Origin: Paraburkholderia atlantica
GTDB taxonomy: Bacteria; Pseudomonadota; Gammaproteobacteria; Burkholderiales; Burkholderiaceae
Direction: 5' to 3'
DNA length: 64,000 nucleotides
NCBI RefSeq assembly: GCF_009362785.1
Contig: NZ_WHNQ01000010.1
Location: forward strand, 173,500-237,499
Shown here: piece after piece, positions 26,332 to 34,742 of the stretch
Numbering within the stretch: position 1 is the first letter of the stretch
Layout of the letters: every line of letters begins with the position of its first letter
Translations under genes and position numbers: made by a program
Notes under the pieces: generated by a model
Seen by the model: the letters and a program-made list of their open reading frames with translations, nothing else
Databases searched by the model: none
What the model was told of the DNA's origin: nothing

Positions 26332-28112
26332 TCCACCCCACCCAGATACGCTTCGAGCACCGCCGGATCCTGCTGCACTTCCTGCGGCAGACCTTCAGCG
26401 ATTCGCGTGCCAAATTCCATCACCACGAGCCGGTCCGTCAGATTCATCACGAAATCCATGTCGTGCTCGACAAGCAGCACACTCATCCCTTCCGCTTTGA
26501 GTCGCCGCAGCAGATCGGCGAGCTGCAACTTCTCCTGATAGCGCAGACCGGCTGCCGGTTCGTCGAGCAATAGCAGCGTCGGATCGCAGCACAACGCGCG
26601 CGCAATCTCGAGGATCCGCTGTTGACCGAGCGCGAGACTGCCCGCTTCGTCATACATGTGCTGTTCGAGGCCGACGCGGCGAATCTGCCGAGCGGCTTCC
26701 GCCATCAATCCCGCCTCTTCCGAGCTGTTCAGCCGCACGATACTGCGCCATACACCCGCATGCCCACGCAGATGAGCGCCGATCGCCACGTTCTCGAGCA
26801 CGGTCATGCCCGGCAGCAGCTTTACGTGCTGAAACGTCCGGCCGATGCCTCGCTTGACGATTTCACGTGAACTCAGCGCATCGATGCGCTCGCCGCGGAA
26901 TGTAATCTCTCCGCTCGTCGGCTGCAGCACTCCGGTCACGAGATTGAACGTCGTCGACTTACCGGCGCCGTTCGGCCCGATCAGCCCGATGATCTGCCCC
27001 GCTTTGACCTCGAAGCTGACGTCGTTCACCGCAACCAGACCGCCGAACTGCTTGCGCGCCTTGTTCACTGTCAGCAACTCTTCGCCGGCCTGCGGCTTGT
27101 TGCGTTGCGGCAGAGAATCGGCGTGATTCGCGAGATGCGCCCGCGGGCCACGCGGAAAAAAGCGCGCGACGAACGGCCAGACGCCCTGCCGCGCATACTG
27201 CAGCAGCAGCACCATGATGATGCCGAACACGATCACTTCGAAGTTGCCGTTCTCGCCGAGCAGTTTCGGCAGCAACGTCTGCAGATAATCCTGCAGTACG
27301 GTCAGAATCGCCGCGCCGAGCACCGCGCCCCAGACGTGCGAGACACCGCCCACCACCGCCATGAACAGAAACTCGATGCCGTGATTCAGCCCGAACGGCG
27401 TCGGATTCACCGCGCGCTGCAAGTGCGCGTACAGGAAGCCCGACACCGACGCCAGCACCGCCGCGTAGACGAATATCACGACGCGCATCCAGCCGGTGTT
27501 GACCCCCATCGCCTCGGCCATCAGCCCCCCGCCGCGCAGCGCACGAATTGCGCGACCCGGCCTGCTATTAAGCAGATTCTGAACAGAGACGACCGCGCCG
27601 AGCACGACCAGCCAGATCAGGTAATAGATATGGCGGCCGGACTCGAGGTTGATCCCCAAAACATTCAGCACCGGGATGCCGTTGATGCCGTCGTACTTGC
27701 CGAGCATGTCGAGATTGCCGAACAGGTAGAACAGCGCGAGCCCCCACGCAATCGTGCCGAGCGGCAGGAAGTGGCCGGACAAACGCATCGTCACGAGACC
27801 GAGCATCAGCGCGATCAGCGCAGTCACGATCACGCCCGCGATCAGTGCGAGCCACGGCGACACACCGAAGTTCGTCGTCAGATACGCGGTTGCATAAGCG
27901 CCGATGCCGACGAACGCGGCCTGCCCGAAGCTCGTCATGCCGCCGATACCCGTCAACAGCACGAGGCCGATCGCGACGATCGAATAGAGACCGATGTAGT
28001 TCAGCAGCGTGACCCAGTACTCGGGCACATGAATCGGTTGCGGCAGAACCGGCAAAGCGAACAGCACCACGAGGAACAACCAGAAGAACTTCTTTTGCAT
28101 GATCCGTTTCAT
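26328..28112 (-). CDS. Fused LivM permease-LivG ATPase of branched-chain amino-acid ABC transporter
   Basis: A 594-residue single polypeptide. Residues about 1-320 form a LivM-type permease with multiple hydrophobic helices (LTGIGGMTSFGQAAFVGIG and the GAVLGAAILTVLQDYLQTLL region). A linker follows, then a LivG ATPase with Walker A GPNGAGKST, GIGRTFQHVKLLPGMT, LALGQQRILEIARAL, LLLDEPAAG and VEHDMDFVM. I start at the ATG MKRIMQKKFF, which has GAGGAG about 7 bases upstream and begins 5 bases after the livH stop. The longer open frame overlaps livH. The single reading frame throughout indicates a genuine fusion. Confidence 0.92.
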   Translation of the reverse strand: MKRIMQKKFFWLFLVVLFALPVLPQPIHVPEYWVTLLNYIGLYSIVAIGLVLLTGIGGMTSFGQAAFVGIGAYATAYLTTNFGVSPWLALIAGVIVTALIALMLGLVTMRLSGHFLPLGTIAWGLALFYLFGNLDMLGKYDGINGIPVLNVLGINLESGRHIYYLIWLVVLGAVVSVQNLLNSRPGRAIRALRGGGLMAEAMGVNTGWMRVVIFVYAAVLASVSGFLYAHLQRAVNPTPFGLNHGIEFLFMAVVGGVSHVWGAVLGAAILTVLQDYLQTLLPKLLGENGNFEVIVFGIIMVLLLQYARQGVWPFVARFFPRGPRAHLANHADSLPQRNKPQAGEELLTVNKARKQFGGLVAVNDVSFEVKAGQIIGLIGPNGAGKSTTFNLVTGVLQPTSGEITFRGERIDALSSREIVKRGIGRTFQHVKLLPGMTVLENVAIGAHLRGHAGVWRSIVRLNSSEEAGLMAEAARQIRRVGLEQHMYDEAGSLALGQQRILEIARALCCDPTLLLLDEPAAGLRYQEKLQLADLLRRLKAEGMSVLLVEHDMDFVMNLTDRLVVMEFGTRIAEGLPQEVQQDPAVLEAYLGGVE

Positions 28113-28116
28113 CGTG

Positions 28117-29172
28117 TCACTCCTCTTCCTCTTCGGCATGTGGGCTCGCAAGACTGCGCCACAGCAGTACCGGGATGATTAGCGTGAACACGATCACTTC
28201 CTTATAAGCACTGGCCCAAAACGACGAATACGACTCCAGCAGACCGACGAGAATCGAGCCGGCCGCCGCCAGCGGATAGCTGACCAGACCGCCGATGATC
28301 GCGCCGACGAAGCCCTTCAAACCGATCAGGAAGCCCGAGTCGTAGTAGATCGTCGTCAGTGGCGCGACGAGGATGCCGCACAGTGCGCCGAGACCCGCCG
28401 CAAGCGTGAACGCGAGCCGTCCCGCCTGCGTCGTGCCAATGCCGACGAGTTGTGCGCCGAGCCGGTTCACCGACGTCGCGCGCAACGCCTTGCCCGAGAT
28501 CGAGCGATCGAAGTACAGATACAGCGCGCCGATCAGCACGACCGCGGTGCCGATCACCCACAGGCTCTGCCCGGAGATCGACAACGAGCCGATGCTGAAC
28601 GTCGCATCGGAAAACGCGGTGGTGCGCGAGCCTTCGGCGCCGAACATCACGAGGCCGAGACCGACCATCGCGAAATGCACGGCCACCGCGACGATCAACA
28701 GCAGCAGCGTGGGCGACTCGGCGATCGGCTCATAGGCAAGGCGATAAACGAACGGACCCATCGGAATCACGATCAGCAGTGTCAGCGCGATCTGCACGAT
28801 CATCGGCAGCGGCTGCAAAAAGATGCCGCGCGTGAGCGCGTAGACCGCGATCGGAAACAGCAGGTACTTCCCTGCCAGCACAGGCAGCGTGCGCGCCGCA
28901 TGTCGACGCCGCTCAGCGTGCCGCAATACGGCCACCGTCTCGACGACGAAGCATGCTGCGCCCATCGCCATCAACAGCCAGCAGGTGGCAGGAAACTTCT
29001 GCGTTTGCAGTGCGGCGAGCGTCAACGCGCCGTACGAAACGAACTCCCCTTGCGGGATGAAGATCACCCGCGTGACGGAGAACACCAGCACCAGCGCAAG
29101 CGCGAGCAGCGCGTAGATCGCGCCGGTCGTGATGCCGTCTTGCGCGAGGATCGCCGCAATTGATAGATCCAT
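28117..29172 (-). CDS. livH: Branched-chain amino-acid ABC transporter permease LivH
   Basis: A HAAT permease of 351 aa, longer than the usual roughly 290. The N-terminal ITTGAIYALLALALVLVFSV and the LRATSVNRLGAQLVGI coupling-helix region are family marks. The extra length comes from an insertion after the second helix region (about residues 62-115), which holds a basic stretch (RHAERRRHAARTLP) and further hydrophobic segments. It ends in a run of Glu. The downstream fusion gene begins 5 bases later. Confidence 0.93.
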   Translation of the reverse strand: MDLSIAAILAQDGITTGAIYALLALALVLVFSVTRVIFIPQGEFVSYGALTLAALQTQKFPATCWLLMAMGAACFVVETVAVLRHAERRRHAARTLPVLAGKYLLFPIAVYALTRGIFLQPLPMIVQIALTLLIVIPMGPFVYRLAYEPIAESPTLLLLIVAVAVHFAMVGLGLVMFGAEGSRTTAFSDATFSIGSLSISGQSLWVIGTAVVLIGALYLYFDRSISGKALRATSVNRLGAQLVGIGTTQAGRLAFTLAAGLGALCGILVAPLTTIYYDSGFLIGLKGFVGAIIGGLVSYPLAAAGSILVGLLESYSSFWASAYKEVIVFTLIIPVLLWRSLASPHAEEEEE

Positions 29173-29264
29173 ACTTCCTCGTCCTGAAGCGTCGAAATCG
29201 AAAAATCGGGAAACAGTCGTGACGGCGCGGCGCGTAGCCGGCCATCGATCTGCAATGTCTGAAA

Positions 29265-29326
29265 AGACAACCGCCGCGCCGGGTCACGGCGCGGCGGTCG
29301 ATGCCATTGTCGTCGAACACAATGGC
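29265..29326 (-). promoter_or_regulatory. Two hairpins between livK and livH (possible attenuator)
   Basis: One stem has perfect 10-bp arms (CCGCCGCGCC 29271-29280 and GGCGCGGCGG 29288-29297) and is followed on the minus strand by TTGTCTTTT. A second stem lies beside it (GCCATTGT 29303-29310 and ACAATGGC 29319-29326). They fall between livK and livH, where partial termination would raise binding protein over membrane components. Confidence 0.5.
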
Positions 29327-29392
29327 AATGCGGCGTCATGCACCGCAGATTGCGCGAGAGGCGCGTACCGCTAGTTGCTTTTGTAAATCGTC

Positions 29393-30553
29393 CTAGTCGT
29401 TCTGCAGCTTCCACTTGCCGTCGACGATCTGCACGATCACGCGCGCGCGCTGGTCGAGGCCGTTGTGGTCGTTCGCGGTGGTGTTCATGATGCCGTGCGA
29501 CACCGGCAGCTCCTTGATGTTTTCGAGTGCGTTGCGCAGCGCCACGCGGAACTCGGGCGTGCCTGGCTGTGCGGTCTTCAGCGCGACCGGAATCGCCGCC
29601 TGCAGCATCTGGCCCGCATCCCATGCGTGACCGCCGAAGGTCGCGACCGACCCTGCGCCATAGGCCTTCTCATACGCGTTCTTATAGGCTTCCGACGACT
29701 TCTTCACCGGGTTCGAATCCGGCAATTGATCGACGACGAGGATCGGCCCAGCCGGCAGCAGTTCGCCTTCGCAATCCTTGCCGCACACGCGCAGGAAGTC
29801 GTTGTTCGCGACCCCGTGCGTCTGATAGATCTTGCCCTTGTAGCCACGCTCCTTCAGCGTCTTGGCCGGTAGCGCCGACGGCGTACCCGAGCCCGCGATC
29901 AGCACCGCGTCGGGATTCGCGCCCATCGTCTTCAGCACCTGGCCCGTCACCGAAGCATCGGTGCGGTTAAAGCGCTCGTTCGACACGATCTTCAGGTTGT
30001 GCGCTTTCGCGACGGCGTCGAACGTCGCGTTCCAGCTGTCGCCATAGGCGTCCGAGAAACCGATGAAGCCGACCGTCTTCACGCCGTGGTGCTGCATGTA
30101 ATCGGCGATCGCGTCGGCCATCAGGCTGTCGTTCTGAGGCGGTTTGAACGCCCATGCGCGCTTCGCATCCATCGGCTGGATGATCGCCGCCGACGCCGCG
30201 AGCGAGATCACCGGCGTCTTGCCCTCGGCGGCCGGATCGAGCATCGCGAGCGAATTCGGCGTCACGGTCGAGCCGATGATCGCGTCGACGTGGTCTTCGT
30301 CGATCAGCTTGCGCGTATTCTGCACGGCCTTGCTGGTGTCCGATCCGTCGTCGAGGATGATGTACTGCACGCTCTTGCCGCCGATCTCCTTCGGCAACAA
30401 CGCGATCGTGTTCTTCTCGGGAATTCCGAGCGACGCGGCCGGCCCCGTCGTCGACAACGTGACGCCGATCTTCACCTGCGCGAATGCCGCCCCCGCGCCG
30501 CACATCAGCGCCATCGCGATGCCGGTGCGTACCCAATGCCTTGTCTTTTTCAT
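29393..30553 (-). CDS. livK: Branched-chain amino-acid ABC transporter substrate-binding protein (LivK paralogue 1)
   Basis: A periplasmic type I binding protein of 386 aa, signal peptide ending at AFAQ. The mature start VKIGVTLSTTGPAASLGIPE is typical of HAAT receptors. The ATG is preceded by TGGAGAC. It is followed by livH across the hairpin region, so it is probably the cognate receptor of the first cluster. It has a close paralogue immediately upstream on the same strand. Confidence 0.93.
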   Translation of the reverse strand: MKKTRHWVRTGIAMALMCGAGAAFAQVKIGVTLSTTGPAASLGIPEKNTIALLPKEIGGKSVQYIILDDGSDTSKAVQNTRKLIDEDHVDAIIGSTVTPNSLAMLDPAAEGKTPVISLAASAAIIQPMDAKRAWAFKPPQNDSLMADAIADYMQHHGVKTVGFIGFSDAYGDSWNATFDAVAKAHNLKIVSNERFNRTDASVTGQVLKTMGANPDAVLIAGSGTPSALPAKTLKERGYKGKIYQTHGVANNDFLRVCGKDCEGELLPAGPILVVDQLPDSNPVKKSSEAYKNAYEKAYGAGSVATFGGHAWDAGQMLQAAIPVALKTAQPGTPEFRVALRNALENIKELPVSHGIMNTTANDHNGLDQRARVIVQIVDGKWKLQND

Positions 30554-30970
30554 TGCGAGTCTCCAAACGCCTTCAAAAGCGCCTATCTATAAGCCGGCTT
30601 GCTTGGCCGGGTGTCTGAATCTAGTGAGCGAGTTCAGGTGTGCCAAGCATGGTTTTCCCTGCTCGGCACGCATACCTTCCCCGCTTTGTTGGGTACCGCT
30701 CCTCTCGCGTCGCGCGAATGCGCATTCGCGTCATACGCCGCGTTTCTTTGCCGCGGCTCTATTCCATCCGGACCTTCCTAAACCACTAATATGTTAGTAG
30801 CTTGCGGTCTGCAATATCGACGGTCAAGAGAGCGTGCGCCAAATGCGGGTTTGTCCTGAAGCAGCGAAACCACACTTTTGCGCGCTGCAGACACCTGGCA
30901 CGGGCAATAAAAAAGACGCGTCAACTGCACGCGTCTTCTTCGATGAGGTCCCGTGGCGCAGAGCCTTCGC
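30554..30970. other. Intergenic region between the two livK paralogues
   Basis: It carries the terminator of the upstream paralogue (30911-30937) and should contain the promoter of livK paralogue 1. A small inverted repeat, ACTAA-TATG-TTAGT, lies at 30785-30798. No ORF of interest. Confidence 0.5.
30911..30937 (-). terminator. Intrinsic terminator of livK paralogue 2
   Basis: Minus-strand stem AAGACGCGT (loop of 7) ACGCGTCTT followed by TTTTTTAT. It lies 34 bases after the stop codon, so the second livK paralogue appears to be transcribed as its own unit. Confidence 0.85.
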
Positions 30971-32137
30971 TCAGTCGCCGGCGAGCTTCCACTTGCCATC
31001 GACGATCTGCACCATCACGCGCGCGCGCTGATCGAGACCGGCGTGGTCGTTCGCGCTCATGTTGAAGATGCCGTGCGACGCCGGCAAATCTTTCGTGCCT
31101 TCGACTGCGGCACGCAGCGCGTCGCGGAATGCCGGCGTGCCGGGCTGGCCCTTCTTCAACGCGAGCGGGATCGCACGCTGCAGCAGCAGACCCGCGTCCC
31201 ACGCGTGACCACCGAACGTCGACACCGAACCCGCGCCGTACGCCGTTTCATACGCGTGCTTGTACGAGAGCGCGCTCTTCTTCACCGGATTCGCCTGGGG
31301 CAGTTGCTCGGCGACCAGCAGCGGGCCGGCGGGCAGCCACGTGCCTTCGCAATCCTTGCCGCACACGCGCAGGAAGTCGTTGTTCGCGACGCCGTGCGTC
31401 TGATAGTACTTGCCCTTGTAGCCGCGTTCCTTCAGCGTTTTCTGCGGCAGCGCGGCCGGCGTACCCGCACCGGCGATCAGCACTGCGTCCGGGTTCTGCG
31501 ACATCATCTTCAGCACCTGACCCGTGACCGACGCATCGTTGCGCGCGAAGCGCTCGTTCGCGACGATCTTGATCTTCGCGAGGTCAGCGGCTTTGCTGAA
31601 TTCCTTGAACCAGCTCTCGCCGTACGCGTCGGAAAAGCCGATGAACGCGACCGTTTTCACGCCGTGATTGGCCATGTGCTGCGCGATCGCCGTGGCCATC
31701 AGAATGTCGTTCTGCGGCGTCTTGAAGACCCATGCGCGTTTCGCGTCCATCGGTTCGACGATGCCCGCAGCCGCGGCCAGCGAGATCATCGGCGTGGAAG
31801 TTTCGGCGGCGATGTCGATCATGGCGAGCGAGTTCGGTACGACAGTCGAGCCTATCAATGCATCGACGTGGTCTTCGCTAGTGAGCTTACGGGCGTTCTT
31901 GACTGCCTGAGTGGAATCGGTTGCGTCGTCGAGAACGATGTAGTCGATCTTCTGGCCCGCGACTTCTCTCGGCAGCAGCGCAATCGTGTTCTTTTCCGGA
32001 ATACCGAGCGATGCGGCCGGTCCTGTTGCCGACACCGTGACGCCGATTTTCACGTCCGCGAAAGCATGGCCGCTCCATGCAGCCGAAACCCCAGTGGCGA
32101 CCAATGCCGCGCTGATCCAACGCAATGCCGACTTCAT
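30971..32137 (-). CDS. Branched-chain amino-acid ABC transporter substrate-binding protein (LivK paralogue 2)
   Basis: A periplasmic type I binding protein of 388 aa with a signal peptide ending near HAFA. It is clearly homologous to the adjacent livK along its whole length (VKIGVT, GPAASLGIPEKNTIALLPRE, the YYQTHGVANNDFLRVCGKD region and the FGGHAWDAG motif). Tandem duplication is the simple explanation. A strong site (GAGGAGCAGG) precedes the ATG, and its own terminator follows. It may feed the same permease with different ligands. Confidence 0.93.
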   Translation of the reverse strand: MKSALRWISAALVATGVSAAWSGHAFADVKIGVTVSATGPAASLGIPEKNTIALLPREVAGQKIDYIVLDDATDSTQAVKNARKLTSEDHVDALIGSTVVPNSLAMIDIAAETSTPMISLAAAAGIVEPMDAKRAWVFKTPQNDILMATAIAQHMANHGVKTVAFIGFSDAYGESWFKEFSKAADLAKIKIVANERFARNDASVTGQVLKMMSQNPDAVLIAGAGTPAALPQKTLKERGYKGKYYQTHGVANNDFLRVCGKDCEGTWLPAGPLLVAEQLPQANPVKKSALSYKHAYETAYGAGSVSTFGGHAWDAGLLLQRAIPLALKKGQPGTPAFRDALRAAVEGTKDLPASHGIFNMSANDHAGLDQRARVMVQIVDGKWKLAGD

Positions 32138-32168
32138 CCTGCTCCTCTATTAAACCCGTTATTCAATT

Positions 32169-32194
32169 GCAATTAAATCCACGGATTTAATTGC
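32169..32194. promoter_or_regulatory. 26-bp inverted repeat upstream of livK paralogue 2 (candidate operator)
   Basis: Perfect 12-bp arms GCAATTAAATCC and GGATTTAATTGC separated by AC, 32-57 bp upstream of the ATG. The AT-rich symmetrical site in a promoter-proximal position suggests an operator for a dimeric regulator. The regulator is unknown. Confidence 0.5.
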
Positions 32195-32350
32195 CAACCC
32201 AGTGGTCGGTGAATAGCGAGTTTAGCGGACCCAAGCGCCGTGCTGCAAGCGTTTCGCAGGCTTTTGATGTTTAGCTGCAGCGGCTGCCGAGGAATAAAAA
32301 AGGGCGCGCGAAATAAGCGAGCATTCGCATCGAGACATTCGAAAAAAACA

Positions 32351-32390
32351 AATAAAAAAGCGCTGTTGGATATCAATCCAACAGCGCTTT
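32351..32390 (-). terminator. Strong intrinsic terminator of the second liv cluster
   Basis: A 15-bp perfect stem (32357-32371 with 32376-32390, loop ATCA), then a U-run on the minus strand (A-rich at 32351-32359). It lies about 300 bases after the livM stop and 220 bases before livK paralogue 2. The plus strand has a weaker TTTCTT, so bidirectional action is possible. Confidence 0.8.
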
Positions 32391-32695
32391 CTTCTGGGCA
32401 CTGAGTGCCTCAATTGTCTCCTCGTTCTCCACCTGCAAATTCGTGGTGCATCAGAACTGGATGAAGATTAAACGACCACCCCAGCAGTCACAACTAGCAA
32501 TTACCCTAGTGGTGCACTGCGGCACCGGATTGGGGCGCGAAAGGCTCATTTCGTCACACGGTTTGCCAGAGGTTTGCTCGAGTCCCGATCCAGCGGACCT
32601 TCGGCACGAGCCACAATTGGATCGGATGTCGAAGCAATCGCGTATCGCACTGCATCAAGCAAGCGCCCTCGCGGGCGGGAACCAGGCAGCCAACC

Positions 32696-33670
32696 TCAAG
32701 CCCGCAACGGTCGCACTCGCGCGACGATCTCACCGACGATGCCCCGCCGGAACGCCAGCACACATGCGATGAAAATCAGCCCCGTGACGATCGTCACCGA
32801 TTCACCGAGCGAGCGGAACCAGTCGATGCCGGTCATTGACGCGAGCGCCGCGCCGATATCGCCGAGCCTGTCTTCGAGCGACACGATCAGCGCGGCGCCG
32901 AGCAACGGCCCGAACAGCGTGCCCATGCCGCCCACCAGCGTCATCAGGATCACGAGGCCCGACATCGTCCAATAGGCATCGCTCAGCGTTTCGAAGCCTT
33001 GCACCAGCACTTTCAGCGAACCCGCGAGACCCGCGATACCGGCCGACAGAATGAATGCGAGCAGCTTGAAACGGTCGGTGTCGTAGCCGAGCGATACCGC
33101 GCGCGGCTCGTTTTCCTTGATCGCGACGAGCACCTGCCCGAACGGCGAATGCACGATCCGCACGATCAGCAGGAACGCCGCGACGATCACCGCGAGCACG
33201 ACGAAATACAGCGCGACATCCGACGACAGACTCAACAGGCCGAACAGATTCCCCCGCGGCACGCCTTGCAGACCGTCTTCGCCGTGCGTGAACGGCGCCT
33301 GCAGGAACACGAAGTAGACCATCTGCGCGAGCGCGAGCGTCACCATCGCGAAGTAGATGCCCTGACGACGAATCGCGAAGAAGCCGACGACGAGCCCAAG
33401 CAGCGTCGCCGCCGCGGTGCCGCTCAGCACGCCCAGCTCAGGCGAAAAGCCGAGCGTCTGCATCGCGTAACCGGTCACGTAACCGGCCGACGCGAGAAAC
33501 ATCGCATGACCGAAGGACAGCAAGCCGGTATAGCCGATCAGCAGATTGAAGGCGGCCGCGAACAGCGCGAAGCACAGCACCTTCATCACGAAGAGCGGAT
33601 AGATGCCGAGCACCGGCACCGCGAGCAGCACGATCAGCAGCAGACCGTAGAGCACTTTTCTCTGCATCAT
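32696..33670 (-). CDS. Branched-chain amino-acid ABC transporter permease LivM
   Basis: A HAAT LivM-type permease, 324 aa and unfused. Family features: LLIGYTGLLSFGHAMFLASA, the FAIRRQGIYFAMVTLALAQM segment and VLVAIKENEPRAVSLGYDTD (coupling region). I start at the ATG in the ATGA overlap with the livH stop (MMQRKVLYG). The open frame continues far upstream, but that part is an out-of-frame reading of livH and is not the protein. Confidence 0.94.
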   Translation of the reverse strand: MMQRKVLYGLLLIVLLAVPVLGIYPLFVMKVLCFALFAAAFNLLIGYTGLLSFGHAMFLASAGYVTGYAMQTLGFSPELGVLSGTAAATLLGLVVGFFAIRRQGIYFAMVTLALAQMVYFVFLQAPFTHGEDGLQGVPRGNLFGLLSLSSDVALYFVVLAVIVAAFLLIVRIVHSPFGQVLVAIKENEPRAVSLGYDTDRFKLLAFILSAGIAGLAGSLKVLVQGFETLSDAYWTMSGLVILMTLVGGMGTLFGPLLGAALIVSLEDRLGDIGAALASMTGIDWFRSLGESVTIVTGLIFIACVLAFRRGIVGEIVARVRPLRA

Positions 33671-34551
33671 TTTTCCCTGCCGAAAAGACCCGCCGGACGC
33701 ACGAGCAACACGAGCGCCATGATCACGAAGACGACAGTCGCCGACGCCTCGGGGTAATACACACGCGTGAGTCCTTCGACTACGCCCAGCATCAGGCCGG
33801 TCAGAATCGAGCCCATGATCGAGCCCATGCCGCCGATCACGACCACCGCGAATACGGTGATGATCATCGGCTGGCCCATCAGCGGCGAGACCTGAATCAC
33901 CGGCGCGGCTAGCACGCCGGCAAACGCCGCGAGCGCGACGCCGAAGCCGTAGGTCAGCGTGATCATCAGAGGCACGTTGACGCCGAATGCCTCGACCAGC
34001 TTGGGGTTTTCGGTGCCCGCGCGCAGATACGCGCCAAGCCGCGTCTTCTCGATCACGAACCATGTCACGAAGCACACGATCAGCGACGCGACGACAACCC
34101 ACGCGCGATAGTTCGGCAGATACATGAAGCCGAGATTGGTCGCGCCCGACAGCGCCGACGGCACGTCGTACGGCTGGCCCGACGAGCCGTAGATCGAATG
34201 AAATACACCTTCGATCACGAGCGTGATGCCGAACGTCAGCAACAGGCCATACAGATGATCGAGCTTGTAAAGCCAGCGCAGCATCGAGCGCTCGATCGCG
34301 ACGCCGACGAGCCCGACGATCAGCGGCGCGAGCACGAGCATCACCCAGTACGGCAGACCGAAATACGACAGCCCCATCCACGCCAGCATCGCGCCGAGCA
34401 TGAACAGTGCGCCATGCGCGAAGTTGATCACGTTGAGCAGGCCGAAAATCACAGCCAGGCCGAGGCTCAGAATCGCGTAGAAAGAGCCATTCACGAGCCC
34501 GAGCAGAAGCTGGCTCAGCATCGCCGGCAGCGGAACGCCAAAGATGTCCAT
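33667..34551 (-). CDS. Branched-chain amino-acid ABC transporter permease LivH
   Basis: A HAAT LivH permease of normal size (294 aa): NGSFYAILSLGLAVIFGLLN at the N-terminus, NFAHGALFMLGAM, and the MRGIG-type loop VVIGGMGSIMGSILTGLMLG. Eight or so hydrophobic segments. Coupled to the following livM by a 4-base overlap. Confidence 0.94.
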   Translation of the reverse strand: MDIFGVPLPAMLSQLLLGLVNGSFYAILSLGLAVIFGLLNVINFAHGALFMLGAMLAWMGLSYFGLPYWVMLVLAPLIVGLVGVAIERSMLRWLYKLDHLYGLLLTFGITLVIEGVFHSIYGSSGQPYDVPSALSGATNLGFMYLPNYRAWVVVASLIVCFVTWFVIEKTRLGAYLRAGTENPKLVEAFGVNVPLMITLTYGFGVALAAFAGVLAAPVIQVSPLMGQPMIITVFAVVVIGGMGSIMGSILTGLMLGVVEGLTRVYYPEASATVVFVIMALVLLVRPAGLFGREK

Positions 34552-34742
34552 TGAAGCCCTTAGCCCTTCAAGCCATCGTCAAGGTGAGATCGGTACCGCA
34601 CGATCCGGCCGGCACGCGGCGAGCGGCGACACTGCCCATCGCGTGCGGCATCTGAAACGGTTGCCCGCCAGCGCGTACCGCTGCAGCGCCGGCGGTTCTC
34701 TCAGGTCTGCGCGGTCCTCGACCGCATCCTGCCCGTCCGCTC

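Larger units (their letters stand above)
32138..32695. other. Intergenic region between the two liv clusters
   Basis: Contains the inverted repeat (32169-32194) and the terminator (32351-32390) listed separately. The remainder, 32391-32695, shows no ORF or motif I can support. Confidence 0.6.

Noticed and set aside
29715..29735. GGTTCGAATCCGG, resembling a tRNA T-loop
   Set aside because: It lies inside the livK coding frame, and no acceptor, D or anticodon arms surround it.
33671..34381. N-terminal extension of the LivM open frame
   Set aside because: The extra part is an out-of-frame reading of livH. The true start is in the ATGA overlap at 33670.
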